Part shown: positions 48,028 to 59,854 of the stretch, in pieces
Layout: the number at the start of each line of letters is the position of its first letter
Numbering within the stretch: the first letter of the stretch is position 1
Assembly (NCBI GenBank): GCA_019722365.1
Contig: JADFUC010001816.1
Location: forward strand, 930,001-994,000
From: Lithospermum erythrorhizon
Lineage: Eukaryota; Streptophyta; Magnoliopsida; Boraginales; Boraginaceae
Direction: 5' to 3'
DNA length: 64,000 nucleotides
Position numbers and translations under genes: made by a program
Notes under the pieces: generated by a model
What the model saw: the letters and a program-made list of their open reading frames with translations, nothing else
What the model was told of the DNA's origin: nothing
Databases searched by the model: none

Positions 48028-51000
48028 ATGTCACAAACCCTAGGCGGTCCTTCCCGCTGTGGGTGGGTGTTGGGACCTTCACTGGACAAGATCATCAAGA
48101 ACGTTGCTTGGAGGAAGCATTCTCAGCTTGTGGCAGCTTGCAAAGCTGCCCTTGATAAGCTTGATGTTCTTGTTGATTCTACTGATCCAGATCCAGCTAC
48201 ATGTACTCCTCTTTATGGCTATGCGTCGTTGGATGACACCGAATTCGTGCTTGAGCCTCTAGTTTTGGCTATTGGTTCTGGCTCCCCTAAGGTTGTAGAG
48301 CCTGCACTTGATGGTGCTTATCGTTTGTTTTCTCTTGGTCTCGTTCGATGTCAAGTTGATGCACCCCGTGGTGGTGGTGGTGGTGGTGGCGGTGGGGGAG
48401 GAGGAGGAGAACAACCTTCGACCATTTACCGGCTTATTGATTCTGTTTGTAAGTGTGGAGGCCTTGGTGAAGATCCCATTGAACTTGGGGTGTTGAAGGT
48501 CTTACTTTCCGCTGTGAGATCTCCTTGCATGTCCATTGGTGGTGATTGTCTTATCCACATTGTTAGATGTTGTTACAATATCTATCTAGGTGGCTTGAAT
48601 GGTACCAATCAGTTTGTAAAGCCAAAACCGCTCTTGCCCACAATGCTTCATTAAAGCTTTACTGTGAGTGGAAGAAAATTCAATGGTCGTTGACTTCAAG
48701 ACTGTTTCTGTTGCTCAATTGCTTGAATTTGCAGATAGGAATTTGAATGAGGGTAGTTCTCTTCAGTTTGTCTGTGAACTTGTCTTTAAGCAAAATTGTA
48801 GAAAATGAGAAGCATTGCTCTCCTCTCTCCCGCCCACCCTCCTAATATTGCGACATGGTAATCATCAGAGTCAAACCGAATCTGATGAGCCTGATTCGGA
48901 TTCTAGTGGATACACTAAGATTAGGGAAGATGGGTTTGCTTTGTATAAGAATTTGTGCAAGTTGTCTATGAAGTTCTCTTCACAGGAGCAAGCCGATGAT
49001 CAGATTCTTCTAAGGGGAAAAATTCTGTCCTTGGAACTTCTGAAGGTCATTATGGACATTGCTGGCCCTGTGTGGTGTACCAATGAGAGGTAACTCCAAT
49101 CCTTCATTTTCAACCCTGCATGCATGGATGTCTCTAACTATCTTGTCTTGAAAATACTCCTTTTACTATATTGTAGTTTTACAATAGCTGTATCTTATTT
49201 TATTTTTTATTAAAAAGAGAAGTATATCAAAAAGTTCTGAATGTTGATATTTCTATGGATAGAATAAATTGATACAGTTGAAATATTCATCAAAAGAGCT
49301 ACATCAATTGGCGAATATAAGATTGAATTATAGAATGTGAAGTTGCTGGTATTATTGTCAACCTGCAATTCAATCACAATGTGCTCATGTATGTATTTCT
49401 CAAGTCGAGCTTTGGCCATACATTGAGGGAAAATGTTAGTACGGACTCAATTACTCATTATTTTGTTATGTTATGTGAAAATGTATAGAATAAAATGTGG
49501 TCTAACAAAAAAACTTGACCTAATGCCTCTAAAGAGGCTCCCTAAACTTTAGGGATAAGGCCTTGATTATACTCAGCCTTTACCCCTGTGGTAATAGTCT
49601 TTTTTCCGAATTGATCCAAAATGAGGTGCAAAGAATATCTACTACTTCACAATAGATAAGAAGTGTAGGAAATGTAATGAACTATTTTGATTTATTACAT
49701 TATATTGAAGACCCAAGATGAAGTGCAAAGTCCATATACTACTGCACAATAGATGAAGTGCAATATACATTATTTATTTATGATAGCAAATTAGCTTGAA
49801 TTGTAAATAATTTGATAGACTACATTTGTACTATACAAACATTTGAACTTCAATTCATCTGACACTAATGTATATGAATGCAGCAGATCAAGTCCTTACT
49901 CCTTACTAAATAATCAAGACTTATCATAATTCATACACATATGCAGTATTAAGCACTTGAAATAAATTCTGAATTCTTTCTCTTGTGTAATTTGTAAATG
50001 GTCTACACTTTCAGTTGAAACATAACTTTCTTCAAACAGAAGCTTATTATTTTGTTTTGTACTTTTTAATCACGTATTTCATGAATCTCAAAGAACGGCA
50101 TAGCAGTAGCCCTCTATTAGTACTTTTTTGTGTTGTATATATAGAAGTATTGTGGAGAGAAGGATGTATTTTTCTGCATTTGATGAGTATTAGAATATAC
50201 TTGTTCTGCCGGAGTCAGTTATTGGTCCTACAGTCAACAACTGGAAAGTCGATAAATATCGATACTTTCTGGGTAATGATACCTACGTCTTTGGTGTGTA
50301 GCTCATCACCTCAATTTGCATTACTAGTGTTTCCACTCCACTGTGTCTTAGTTTTGCTATCTATCTTTGTTTTAATGAGTAATAGAATCGAGTGTTATAT
50401 GCATGTTGCACAAATTATCATTTTAGTTACTGATCTCATTGCATGTTTTGAATGATTAACTCGTCAGTGAGATTAATGAAATCATAAGACCGTTCTATAA
50501 ATAGGATATATACATCATGTGCAAGTGACATTTCAACTTGCAATGATATTAACTATACATGGTTTTAGAAAGTGATGCATCTTTGATATGGGCAATTTGA
50601 GGAGCGGTGGAAGTGAGTATAGGTGAAATATTCACATGAATTACAAGTCTATTTGCTTGGCCACTATTTCTCTGAAAGCTATGTGTTATTCTCTGACACA
50701 GGTTTCTTAATACTATCAAGCAGTTCCTCTGTTTATCATTGTTGAAGAACAGTGCTCTTTCAGTGATGGCTATCTTTCAACTTCAATGTTCTATATTCCA
50801 GAGTTTGCTATCAAAGTTCCGGTCTGGACTAAAATCAGAAATCGGAATTTTCTTCCCTATGCTTATTCTTCGTGTGCTTGAGAATGTTCTACAGCCAAGT
50901 TTCTTACAGAAGATGACTGTTCTACATTTGCTGGATAAGATCTTCCAGGATCCGCAGATTGTTATTGATATTTTTGTCAATTACGACTGTGATCTTGATG

Positions 51001-54000
51001 CACCAAATATATTTGAGAGGTATCTTTCTGTTTATTTTCTCATAAAGTTAACTATATCTTGTGCTACAGCAGTAGATAATGAAATTGGATTTTTTTTTTG
51101 TACATAACATTTGGGTTTATTGTGACATTTTTTATTATCAAATTACTTAAAATTGAAAGCAAGAACGGGTATTTAGTACTTCAAAAAGCAGATGATTAAA
51201 TTGGGTAGTGTCTTCAATCCATACCAGATATCATGTAGTTGTCCTCACATGTGATGAGTCTCATCAAAGTTCTAAACTAATGGAGAATCTCCCTTGCTAG
51301 TGCTCTGACTTTTTCCATTCTGTTTTTTAATTCAAAGATTGTTTTTGTAGTCTTAACATCACTACAAGATGATCCCAGTGCATATTATATAGTCGTGTTA
51401 CTCGTGTAGGAAACTTAAAGCACTCCTCTTAAGGACTCTTCATTGCTAAATTATTGAGCCATCTTTGCTTATATTTGTGTCTGTGAAGACTGTTTGGTTT
51501 TCAATTTATAATTCATGTTACTCATTCATGTCAATGGAAGTTTGAGTTTGATCCCTGATAGAAATTTAACGTTAAATGTGATGGGATTAATAGTTCAAGA
51601 TTTTATACCCTTTTGTTTGTATTCAAGTGTCCATATAGTTCCGACACAAGGAACAATCTCGGAACTTCAGTTTGACTTGCAGTAATATCAGTGATGTGAT
51701 GGAACTTTATGTTCTATACTACAGAGTAGCTTCCAGATTTGAAGTTGACTTTAATTCTAGTATTTTTATTGACAGATATTTAAATGCTTCAGATAGTTTA
51801 TTCATTTTATTGACGGATGGTACCTAGTTGGAAAATCCATGCTATAACTACGAACTCAGAATGTTAGAAGTATCAAATACTTCAACCGAATCCTTCACTT
51901 GTTTATAATCCCAATCAAAATCACTTTATTGGAGACAAAAGAATTTTGCATCATCACTATAATGATAGATCAGTTCGTCAATAGAATTATTGACACACAA
52001 AGTGGACATATATTCTCAATAGTCTGCTTTCAGTTCCCATGGATATCTTTATGTGTATGCTTTTAGCCCAACTACAATCGAACTATAATACTTGACTACC
52101 CATTTGTCATTCTGTCATGGTATATTAAGTTGTATTAAATTACTTGTTAATGGCATCAGATATTTGCAGGAGTGTCAATGGCCTTTTGAAAACTGCTCTT
52201 GGTCCACCTCCTGGTTCCACAACTACCCTAACTCCAGCTCAGGACTCTGCTTTTCGGATCGAATCAGTGAAGTGCTTGGCTAGTATAATCAAGTCAATGG
52301 GAGCATGGATGGACCAACAACTCAAAGTGGGGGATAATAATTTACCTAAGTTGTCTGATAATGAGAACTCGCTTGATAGTCCTGCGGCTCCTGTTGAAGA
52401 TGCAGACTATGAGGTGCACTCAGAAGCTAATAGCGAAGTTTCTTATGCTGCTACACTGGAGCAACGGCGAGCTTACAAGATAGAACTTCAGGTTTTCGAA
52501 TTTTGAATAGTTAATTAGTTAAACTGTATATTTTGTGTAATCTACTTCATCTAACTTTAATTGATTTCGCTTTTCTAGACTTCTGGATGATCTATATTAA
52601 CATTTTAATGAATCGAATGCAGAAAGGTGTGTCCATGTTCAACCGGAAACCTTCCAAGGGAATCGAGTTTTTGATCAGTACCAAAAAATTTGACAGTTCA
52701 CCTGAAGCAGTGGCTTCTTTTCTGAAGAGTACTTCTGGACTGAATCCAACAATGATTGGTGACTATCTAGGTGAAAGAGAGGAATTCAATCTGAAAGTGA
52801 TGCATGCATATGTAGATTCATTTAACTTTGTGGATATGGACTTTGGTGGAGCAATCCGATTTTTCCTCAAAGGGTTTAGATTGCCCGGAGAGGCACAGAA
52901 AATAGATCGTCTTATGGAAAAATTTGCAGAGCGTTACTGTAAGTGCAATCCAACCTCTTTTAGCAGCGCGGATACAGCCTACGTTCTTGCCTACTCCGTC
53001 ATAATGCTCAACACGGATGCACATAATAACATGGTGAAGGATAAGGTATGCTACAGAACACTTACTCTGTATAACCTCAATACAGAGAGATTTAATTTTT
53101 GAAAGAAAGTGTCTGTTCGCATCTTTATATTCCCACAGACCAGCCTTTTCTCTGTTTACTATCACTTTTGGATCGCTGAACAGGCTTTTCCTTCATCGAG
53201 GGTCATGTACTGATAATATAGTTATTCCAGAAGTTATATAATTATTGAATAGATCAGATGATTTCCACTTGAATTGTTATAGTTTATTATTTATCTATGT
53301 TTTGGCACATTCATTATTTTTGTAATGTTTTGGCACATCATTATTTTTGTAATCCATTTATAATTGCAAACAATCAAAGTCGCTGTGTTCCTTCAGGATT
53401 GCGAACCTCATATGAATGTCTTGATGTTCTTACATTTGGTTACCACTTACCAGCCTAAGGAACAGTGAAATTAAACATATAATGGTTTATTGGGTTGACA
53501 TCTGATATTTCTATACTTTCATCGTTTATTAAGATGAGCAAAGCTGACTTCATCCGAAATAACCGAGGGATCAACGATGGCAAGGATTTGCCAGAAGATT
53601 ACTTAGGTACCCTTTATGATCAGATTGTGAAGAATGAGATAAAGATGAATGCTGATTCTTCTACACCACAGAGCAAACCAGGGAACAGTCTTAATAGACT
53701 ACTGGGCTTGGATGGCATCTTGAACTTAGTTTGGAAACAAACAGAAGAACAGCCGTTGGGAGCAAATGGTGTTCTTTTAAAGCATATCCAGGAGCAGTTT
53801 AGAGCTAAATCTGTAAAGTCAGAGTAAGCTACTATTTTGTTGAATCATTTCAAATATCGGTTATAAGGCGTGATGGTTTACTTATGATGTTCATAACTGG
53901 ACATCTTTTTCTTTCATACTGTGTCGCTCGTGTCCAGAGTCTCCATGTCCACTTTTTAGAGGTTGTCTTTGTCTAGGTCGTTTTATGTGCCACTTCAATG

Positions 54001-57000
54001 TCATGATGGATGTCATATATGATGAAGCTAGACATTTGTGCTGCTTTTTTTGGTTCATAAGAAGACCCTTTCTTTAGACTTAGAAATAGGTTACTGCAAA
54101 TTTAAGCATGCCTGTTACCACATGATTTAGTATTGTTGATAAGTGTTAATCACTTCCTTTCTTCTGCTACTCAGTTTTTCTCATATAAAAGTTAGTAAAT
54201 TGAAGAAAATGTATACAATACTGTATTACTTAAACATCTGTAAGAACATGTCTCTGATCTCACCCTGTGCTATGCTGTTGCTACTGTAGCTTCCTCCATC
54301 TTATCCTTTCACATTCCATTCAAATTTGCTTAACATATAACTGTTCTGTGCAGTCTGTTATTGTATTCGAAGAAGTAATTGTCTGATTGCAATATTTTAT
54401 TTCAGGTCCATCTTCTACTCTGTTGCAGATCCAGCTATCTTAAGGTTCATGGCTGAAGTCAGCTGGGGCCCAATGCTTGCGGCCTTTAGCGTAACTGTGG
54501 ACCAGAGCGATGACAAGATAGCTACTTTTAAGTGCTTGGAGGGGTTCAGGCATGCTGTTCATGTCACTGCTGTGCTTGGGATGCATACTCAAAGAGATGC
54601 CTTTGTTACTACTGTTGCTAAGTTTACCAACCTCCATTGTGCAGCTGATATGAAACAAAAGAATGTTGATGCTGTTAAGGTAGAGCCATCAATTTTTATT
54701 TTCTTCATTCGTATTGCATAACCTATCTCTGCATGTTTTATGATCATGAAAACCACAGTCCGGCTGAATTTAAGATGCTTGGTTAATAATGTCATGCAAT
54801 TAATTTCATACATCAAAAAACTGATGTAAGGAAATGTCTAAAAATACTTCCTCAGTTCCTTGTCTTCAAAAATATTTTATTGTGTATGCATAAAGTGCAC
54901 ATGTATCTGTCAACTTTACCAAACTTAAGGAGTAGCTGTTGTTGATTTGACAGGCTATTATGTCTATAGCCATTGAAGAAGGAAATCATCTTCACGAAGC
55001 TTGGGAGCACATTTTAACATGTCTATCAAGATTTGAACATTTACAGCTTCTGGGGGAGGGTGCCCCATCTGATGCTTCCTATTTAACTTCATCAGATGCC
55101 GAAACAGAGGAAAGAACACTGAAGACAGCTAGTATTTCGTCCATAAAGAAAAAGGGAATTATCCAAAATCCAGCTGTGGCAGCTGTTGTTAGGGGAGGAT
55201 CATATGATAGCACCACAGTAGGTCTCAATTCCCAAGGGCTGGTTACCCCAGAACAAATGAATAGCTTCATTTCAAACTTAAATCTGCTTGATCAGATTGG
55301 GAATTTTGAGTTGAATCACATATTTGCTCACAGCCAAAGGTTAAACAGTGAGGCAATAGTTTCTTTTGTAAAGGCTCTCTGCAAAGTTTCCATGTCAGAG
55401 TTGCAGTCTCCAACAGATCCTCGCGTGTTTAGTCTCACAAAAATTGTTGAAGTCACGTAAGAATCTGTACTATATCTCAGTGATTGATACTTCGATGGGA
55501 CATGAGAAACAATCAGGTCATTGTTTATTTTGCAGGCACTACAATATGAACCGCATCAGACTGGTCTGGTCTCGCATATGGAGCGTGTTGTCTGATTTCT
55601 TTGTGACTGTGGGTTTGTTTGAAAATCTCTCGGTTGCAATTTTTGTGATGGACTCTTTACGGCAGCTGTCTATGAAGTTTTTAGAACGGGAGGAACTAGC
55701 TAATTATAATTTTCAAAATGAATTTTTGAGACCCTTCGTGATAGTCATGGAGAGAAGCAATTCTGCAGAAATTAGGGAATTGATCGTCCGTTGTCTCTCC
55801 CAGATGGTCTTAAGTCGTGTTAGTAATGTCAAATCGGGATGGAAGAGTGTTTTTATGGTAATAATTTTTATAGTAGCTGTTTCCTTTTACTTTGATTTTG
55901 TTTTCACCTTTATAACTGTTATGATACAACAATGCTTGGAAGATCAATTACTCTCCTCTGGGTTGTTCATCTTTCTTGTACTCTGGTAATTAATTCACTT
56001 CCAGGACAAAATTACCATCTTATACTATTCTTACTAGTTTAATGGAATCACAAATTTATAGTTAACCTTACTAGCATGTACCCCTGCATTAATAAGTCTG
56101 CACGACCTTCCCCTACCCTTGTGACCGGAGTACAAGCATGCTGGATTAGAGGCAAGTGTTTTACTTTTGTCAATGTTACTCGTGCACAGGTTTTTACCAC
56201 TGCTGGAGCTGATGAGAGGAAGAATATTGTTTTGTTGGCATTTGAAACTATGGAGAAAATTGTACGGGAGTACTTTCCTTACATAACTGAGACCGAGACT
56301 GCACCTTTTACTGATTGTGTTAGATGCCTCATAACCTTCACCAATAACAAATTCAACAGTGATATCAGCTTAAATGCAATTGCCTTTCTCCGGTTTTGCG
56401 CTGTTAAACTCGCTGATGGAGGACTTGTTTGCAGTGAGAAAAGCAAGGATTGTGATCCATCGATGCCCGAAAATAATGACAGTTCCTTCAGTGAACAAAC
56501 CAATACCGATATAGATGATAATGTTTCTTTCTGGGTTCCTTTGCTTTCAGGTATGTTTGGTTGAGTTCTACAGTTGAGAATGCTTGGGTGTCCTCAGTTT
56601 TTAATGTGGTCAAATTCAATATCTATGAGTTGAATTTGTTAACAGATACAAGTATGTGCTATTCTACTGTTTTCTGATACTACCATAGTTTGCACTTTCT
56701 TATCATGTCCTCTATCCATTCATATGCATGAGGGACCTTCTGCTTAGCTTTTATTCAGTGATCAGTGTATACAGTATTGATGTGCAATTCTTTTAAGTAT
56801 GTTCTTGTCCTATTGTTCGAGCATCTTACCTAAGCTTCACTCCGATTGTTTTTGCCATGAGCAAGCAGTAACCATTCAGAATGTCTCCTTAATTTACCCA
56901 TAAAATCACATACCAAAATTAGTAGTCACATTTTATAGAAGCGTGTACCTTACACACTATATCTTTGTTAACATGAAAAAATTGGTGTTTGTTGAGAAGA

Positions 57001-58542
57001 CCAATGTCCTAATTGAGTTCAGTTAACTTGCGTCCCTTTTGACTTTTCTTGTCAAACTTATCCTTTGATTTAAGTAATTCAGTTTCTATCTGTTCGCTTC
57101 AGATATGAGTGATCATTGATATATAAATTTGAAATAAATGGTTACTTTATATTAATACAAAAAGATGATTCATGTTTCAGGGTTAGCAAAACTAACTTCA
57201 GATCCTAGATCAGCTATCAGGAAGAGTGCACTTGAGGTTCTCTTCAATATTCTGAAGGACCATGGTCATCTCTTTTCACGTCAGTTCTGGATTACTGTAT
57301 TCAATTCCATAATTTTTCCCATATTCAATTCCGTAAGCGATAAACCAGAGAAGCAAAAGAATGACACTTCACCAAGTTTTGGATCCTTCAATTTTGATGG
57401 GAGCATCTGGGATCCTGATACAGCAGCAGTGGGAACACAATGCTTAGTTGACATATTTGTTAGTTTCTTTGGGATATTGAGGTGTCAACTGCCAGGTGTG
57501 ATATCAATACTGGTGGGTATCGTGATGAGTCCTGGGCAGGGTCCTTCTAACACTGGTGTTGCTGCATTAATGCGTTTGGCAAGAGCCTTGAACGGTAAAC
57601 TTTCAGGTGAGGAATGGAGAGACTTATTCCTCACTTTGAGAGAAGCTGCTGCTTCCAGTCATCCTACAATCTTAAAAATTTTGAGAACAATCAATAGCAT
57701 TAACGTTCCTGAAGATGATGAGCATTATAATGACGGAGAAGCTGAGGATGATGATGGTCTTCAAACTGCGGCATATGTTGTATCAAGAATGAAGTCTCAT
57801 ATAGCTGCACAGATACTCATTGTACAGGTTCTCATCCTCTCTCCCTTTCCCCTCCCCTTCTCCCTATCTATTACCCTATAACTGAGCTGTGTTACTTGAA
57901 CTTTGAGTCTAATTTTGGGCTTTCTTCACTTTCTCCCAGGTTGTATCTGATCTGTGTAAAATTCATCAGCAGTCAGCGTCTTCGGAGACTGGGGGTATCA
58001 TTATTGACATCTTTTCATCCATTGGCACTCACGCCCTTGAGTTGAACTCAGATGCAGTCCTGATGCTTAAGCTACAGAGAGCATGCACTATCCTTGAGAT
58101 ATCCGAACCACCCCTGGTTCATTTTGAGAACGAGTCATACCAAACTTTCCTTAACATCCTGCATCATTTACTAATCACTTCTCCTTCAAGTTATGAAGCC
58201 ACCTTAGAACAACATCTTATATCTGTATGTGAGACGATTCTGCAAATATATCTAAGAATCTCCGGTTTCGGAAGCAACCAGCAGAAAGAATTCAGCAAGC
58301 CTAAGCTTCAATGGATTCTACCGTTGGGTGCGGCAAAGAAGGAAGAGATGGCAGCCAGGAGTCCTTTAGTCACCTCTGCATTGCGTATTTTATGCGACTT
58401 AGAGAAGAGTTGTTTTCAGAGGTATGTCTCTCGGTTATTCCCGTTGCTGGTAGATCTCGTGCGTAGCGAGCATAGTTCAAGAGAAGTGCAGCTTATACTG
58501 AGCAACTTGTTCCAATCCTGTATAGGCCCTATAATAACTTAA
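48028..58542 (+). CDS. BIG-type Sec7 ARF guanine-nucleotide exchange factor
   Basis: Exons: 48028-49089, 50702-51019, 52170-52491, 52623-53045, 53534-53823, 54406-54679, 54954-55456, 55536-55857, 56190-56550, 57181-57827, 57940-58542 (about 1708 codons, normal for the family). It activates ARF1 GTPases at the trans-Golgi/early endosome for vesicle budding. The start [20 protein letters not shown] groups it with Arabidopsis BIG1/BIG3. Domains: DCB (about 10-230), HUS, then Sec7 in exons 4-5 with [25 protein letters not shown] (catalytic Glu) and [12 protein letters not shown], then HDS repeats ([52 protein letters not shown]). All junctions after exon 1 keep phase. Within exon 1, 48605-48860 has several small indels relative to the family and an in-frame TAA at 48652. 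Either this copy is damaged there or the sequence has errors. A poly-glycine run (GGT/GGN codons, 48370-48411) is present. Confidence 0.9.
48370..48411 (+). repeat. Poly-glycine GGT/GGN trinucleotide repeat in BIG
   Basis: Thirteen or more consecutive glycine codons, first GGT then mixed GGC/GGG/GGA, at about residue 115-128 in the DCB domain. The Arabidopsis paralogs as I recall them have a short polar loop here. Likely a length-variable loop. Confidence 0.85.
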
Positions 58543-59796
58543 AACCGCGATTTTACAGCTTAAAATGCTTTCATTCACTTCCTTTTTTCTGAAAGGATCA
58601 CCAAGTTTTGGTATACAAATTGTGTTCATTAGCTAGCAAGGGGTCACTTCTTCTTTCAGTCTGTACACCTGAAAGAAGCATACCAAGTTTTTTATAAAGA
58701 GGATTCAGTACATAAACTCTTTGTATTAGAGTGACTTTCAAGTCGAGAACTTAAGTGACCTGTTACTTTCACCTATAATTGAGTTAAGATTATAATTTTT
58801 TTTTGTATTGTCCTTGCCACTCTTTATTTCAGCTTTTATTTTCACAATTTAGGGATCATAGTTGTATTATTTGATAAGCTAGACATAGTTGTATTATTTG
58901 ATCAAAGCTAAACATAGTTTTTTTATTATTTGATCAAACTAAAGAGCATAACTCCATTATTGTTTATTTACAGACAAGATTTTAGTGTCACCAAATAGTA
59001 ATTTATGGCTTTGGTTTCTTGGGGATGTATCTACAGTTAGGTGATGGTCTCAATATCATGACATTTGTAAAAAATCAAATCAAACCACACTTTGTTCCAC
59101 TAGGGTCGGCTATATGAAGATGACATATCTAATATCATGATGTTTGTGCAGGATGTTAAAACTATATGTTCTCTTTTTATCCTTTAATGTTCCTCTCGGT
59201 CGAAAATGGAGGAAAGAGGGTTAGCTATTTTGGTGTTCTCCTTTCCTTTCCCAATCCCACTCCCTTGTTCGGAGTGGGATTGCTTCTTGGGAAGGGGAAG
59301 AGGAAGGAGAAGGGATGCGGCAGTCCCCTGTTTGGAGTGGGATTGGGAAGGGGGAAAGTTTTTATTACTTCGGTGTTTGGTATAACAGAAGCCATAGGGA
59401 AGACTCATCTGTGTGTTTTCTATGTTGATTATGTTGGATGAGAATTTCAAGCATCCATTTCCCTTCACACAAAGATCACAATACAGGGCAACTTTACAAA
59501 CTGAGTAGTAAACATGCAAGCTACACACTACAGCTCTTCGACAACATAAAAATTGCAAGTTCTACAAACTAATAGCTCGGTTTAACCCAATCGGACAATT
59601 CCTCAGACATCCCTCCTCCTTAGATGCCTCGACATTCAATCACATACGTGAAAGTTACTACTTCAGTGTGTTTCTAGCTAACACGACAAAATCTTGGAAG
59701 GCTTAATGAACTAATATTCAGTCCAAAAGCATCTTCATGGGAGGAAGTGAACTGAGATACCACATTTTCCTTGTGCTGTGATGCACCATATAGGAA
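58543..59796. other. Spacer between convergent genes BIG and FRS9
   Basis: 3' UTR/flank of BIG, then a patch at 59220-59360 unlike its surroundings. That patch is GC-rich, with GAGTGGGATTG repeated (near 59272 and 59335) and a perfect 12-bp inverted repeat CAATCCCACTCC / GGAGTGGGATTG (59252-59263 and 59271-59282) with a 7-nt loop. It can be translated, but I take it for a small repeat rather than a gene. Confidence 0.5.
59252..59282. repeat. Perfect 12-bp inverted repeat (hairpin)
   Basis: CAATCCCACTCC, loop CTTGTTC, GGAGTGGGATTG. It lies between two convergent genes, so a role at transcript ends is conceivable but unproven; it may be part of a small repeat family. Confidence 0.8.
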
Positions 59797-59854
59797 GTTC
59801 ACTGTCGACCATTCACTCTTTCAAGGTTCACTGTCGACCATTCACTCTTTCAAG
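59797..59854. repeat. Exact 29-bp tandem duplication over FRS9 stop codon
   Basis: 59797-59825 and 59826-59854 are identical (GTTCACTGTCGACC.. to ..CTCTTTCAAG). On the minus strand the inner copy encodes the end of the protein (..LKE-stop) and the outer copy repeats it in the 3' UTR. Confidence 0.95.

Noticed and set aside
54449..54721. Frame [15 protein letters not shown].. as an independent small gene
   Set aside because: It is BIG exon 54406-54679 read on into the intron.
56076..56190. Possible upstream exon [15 protein letters not shown].. before a BIG exon
   Set aside because: It falls in intron 55858-56189; the BIG sequence joins cleanly ..[17 protein letters not shown] without it.
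59166..59441. 91-codon frame with PLFGVGLLLGKGKRKEKGCG
   Set aside because: It is a translation of the small GC-rich repeat; the repeated GVGL phrases come from DNA repeats, and there is no supporting exon or family.
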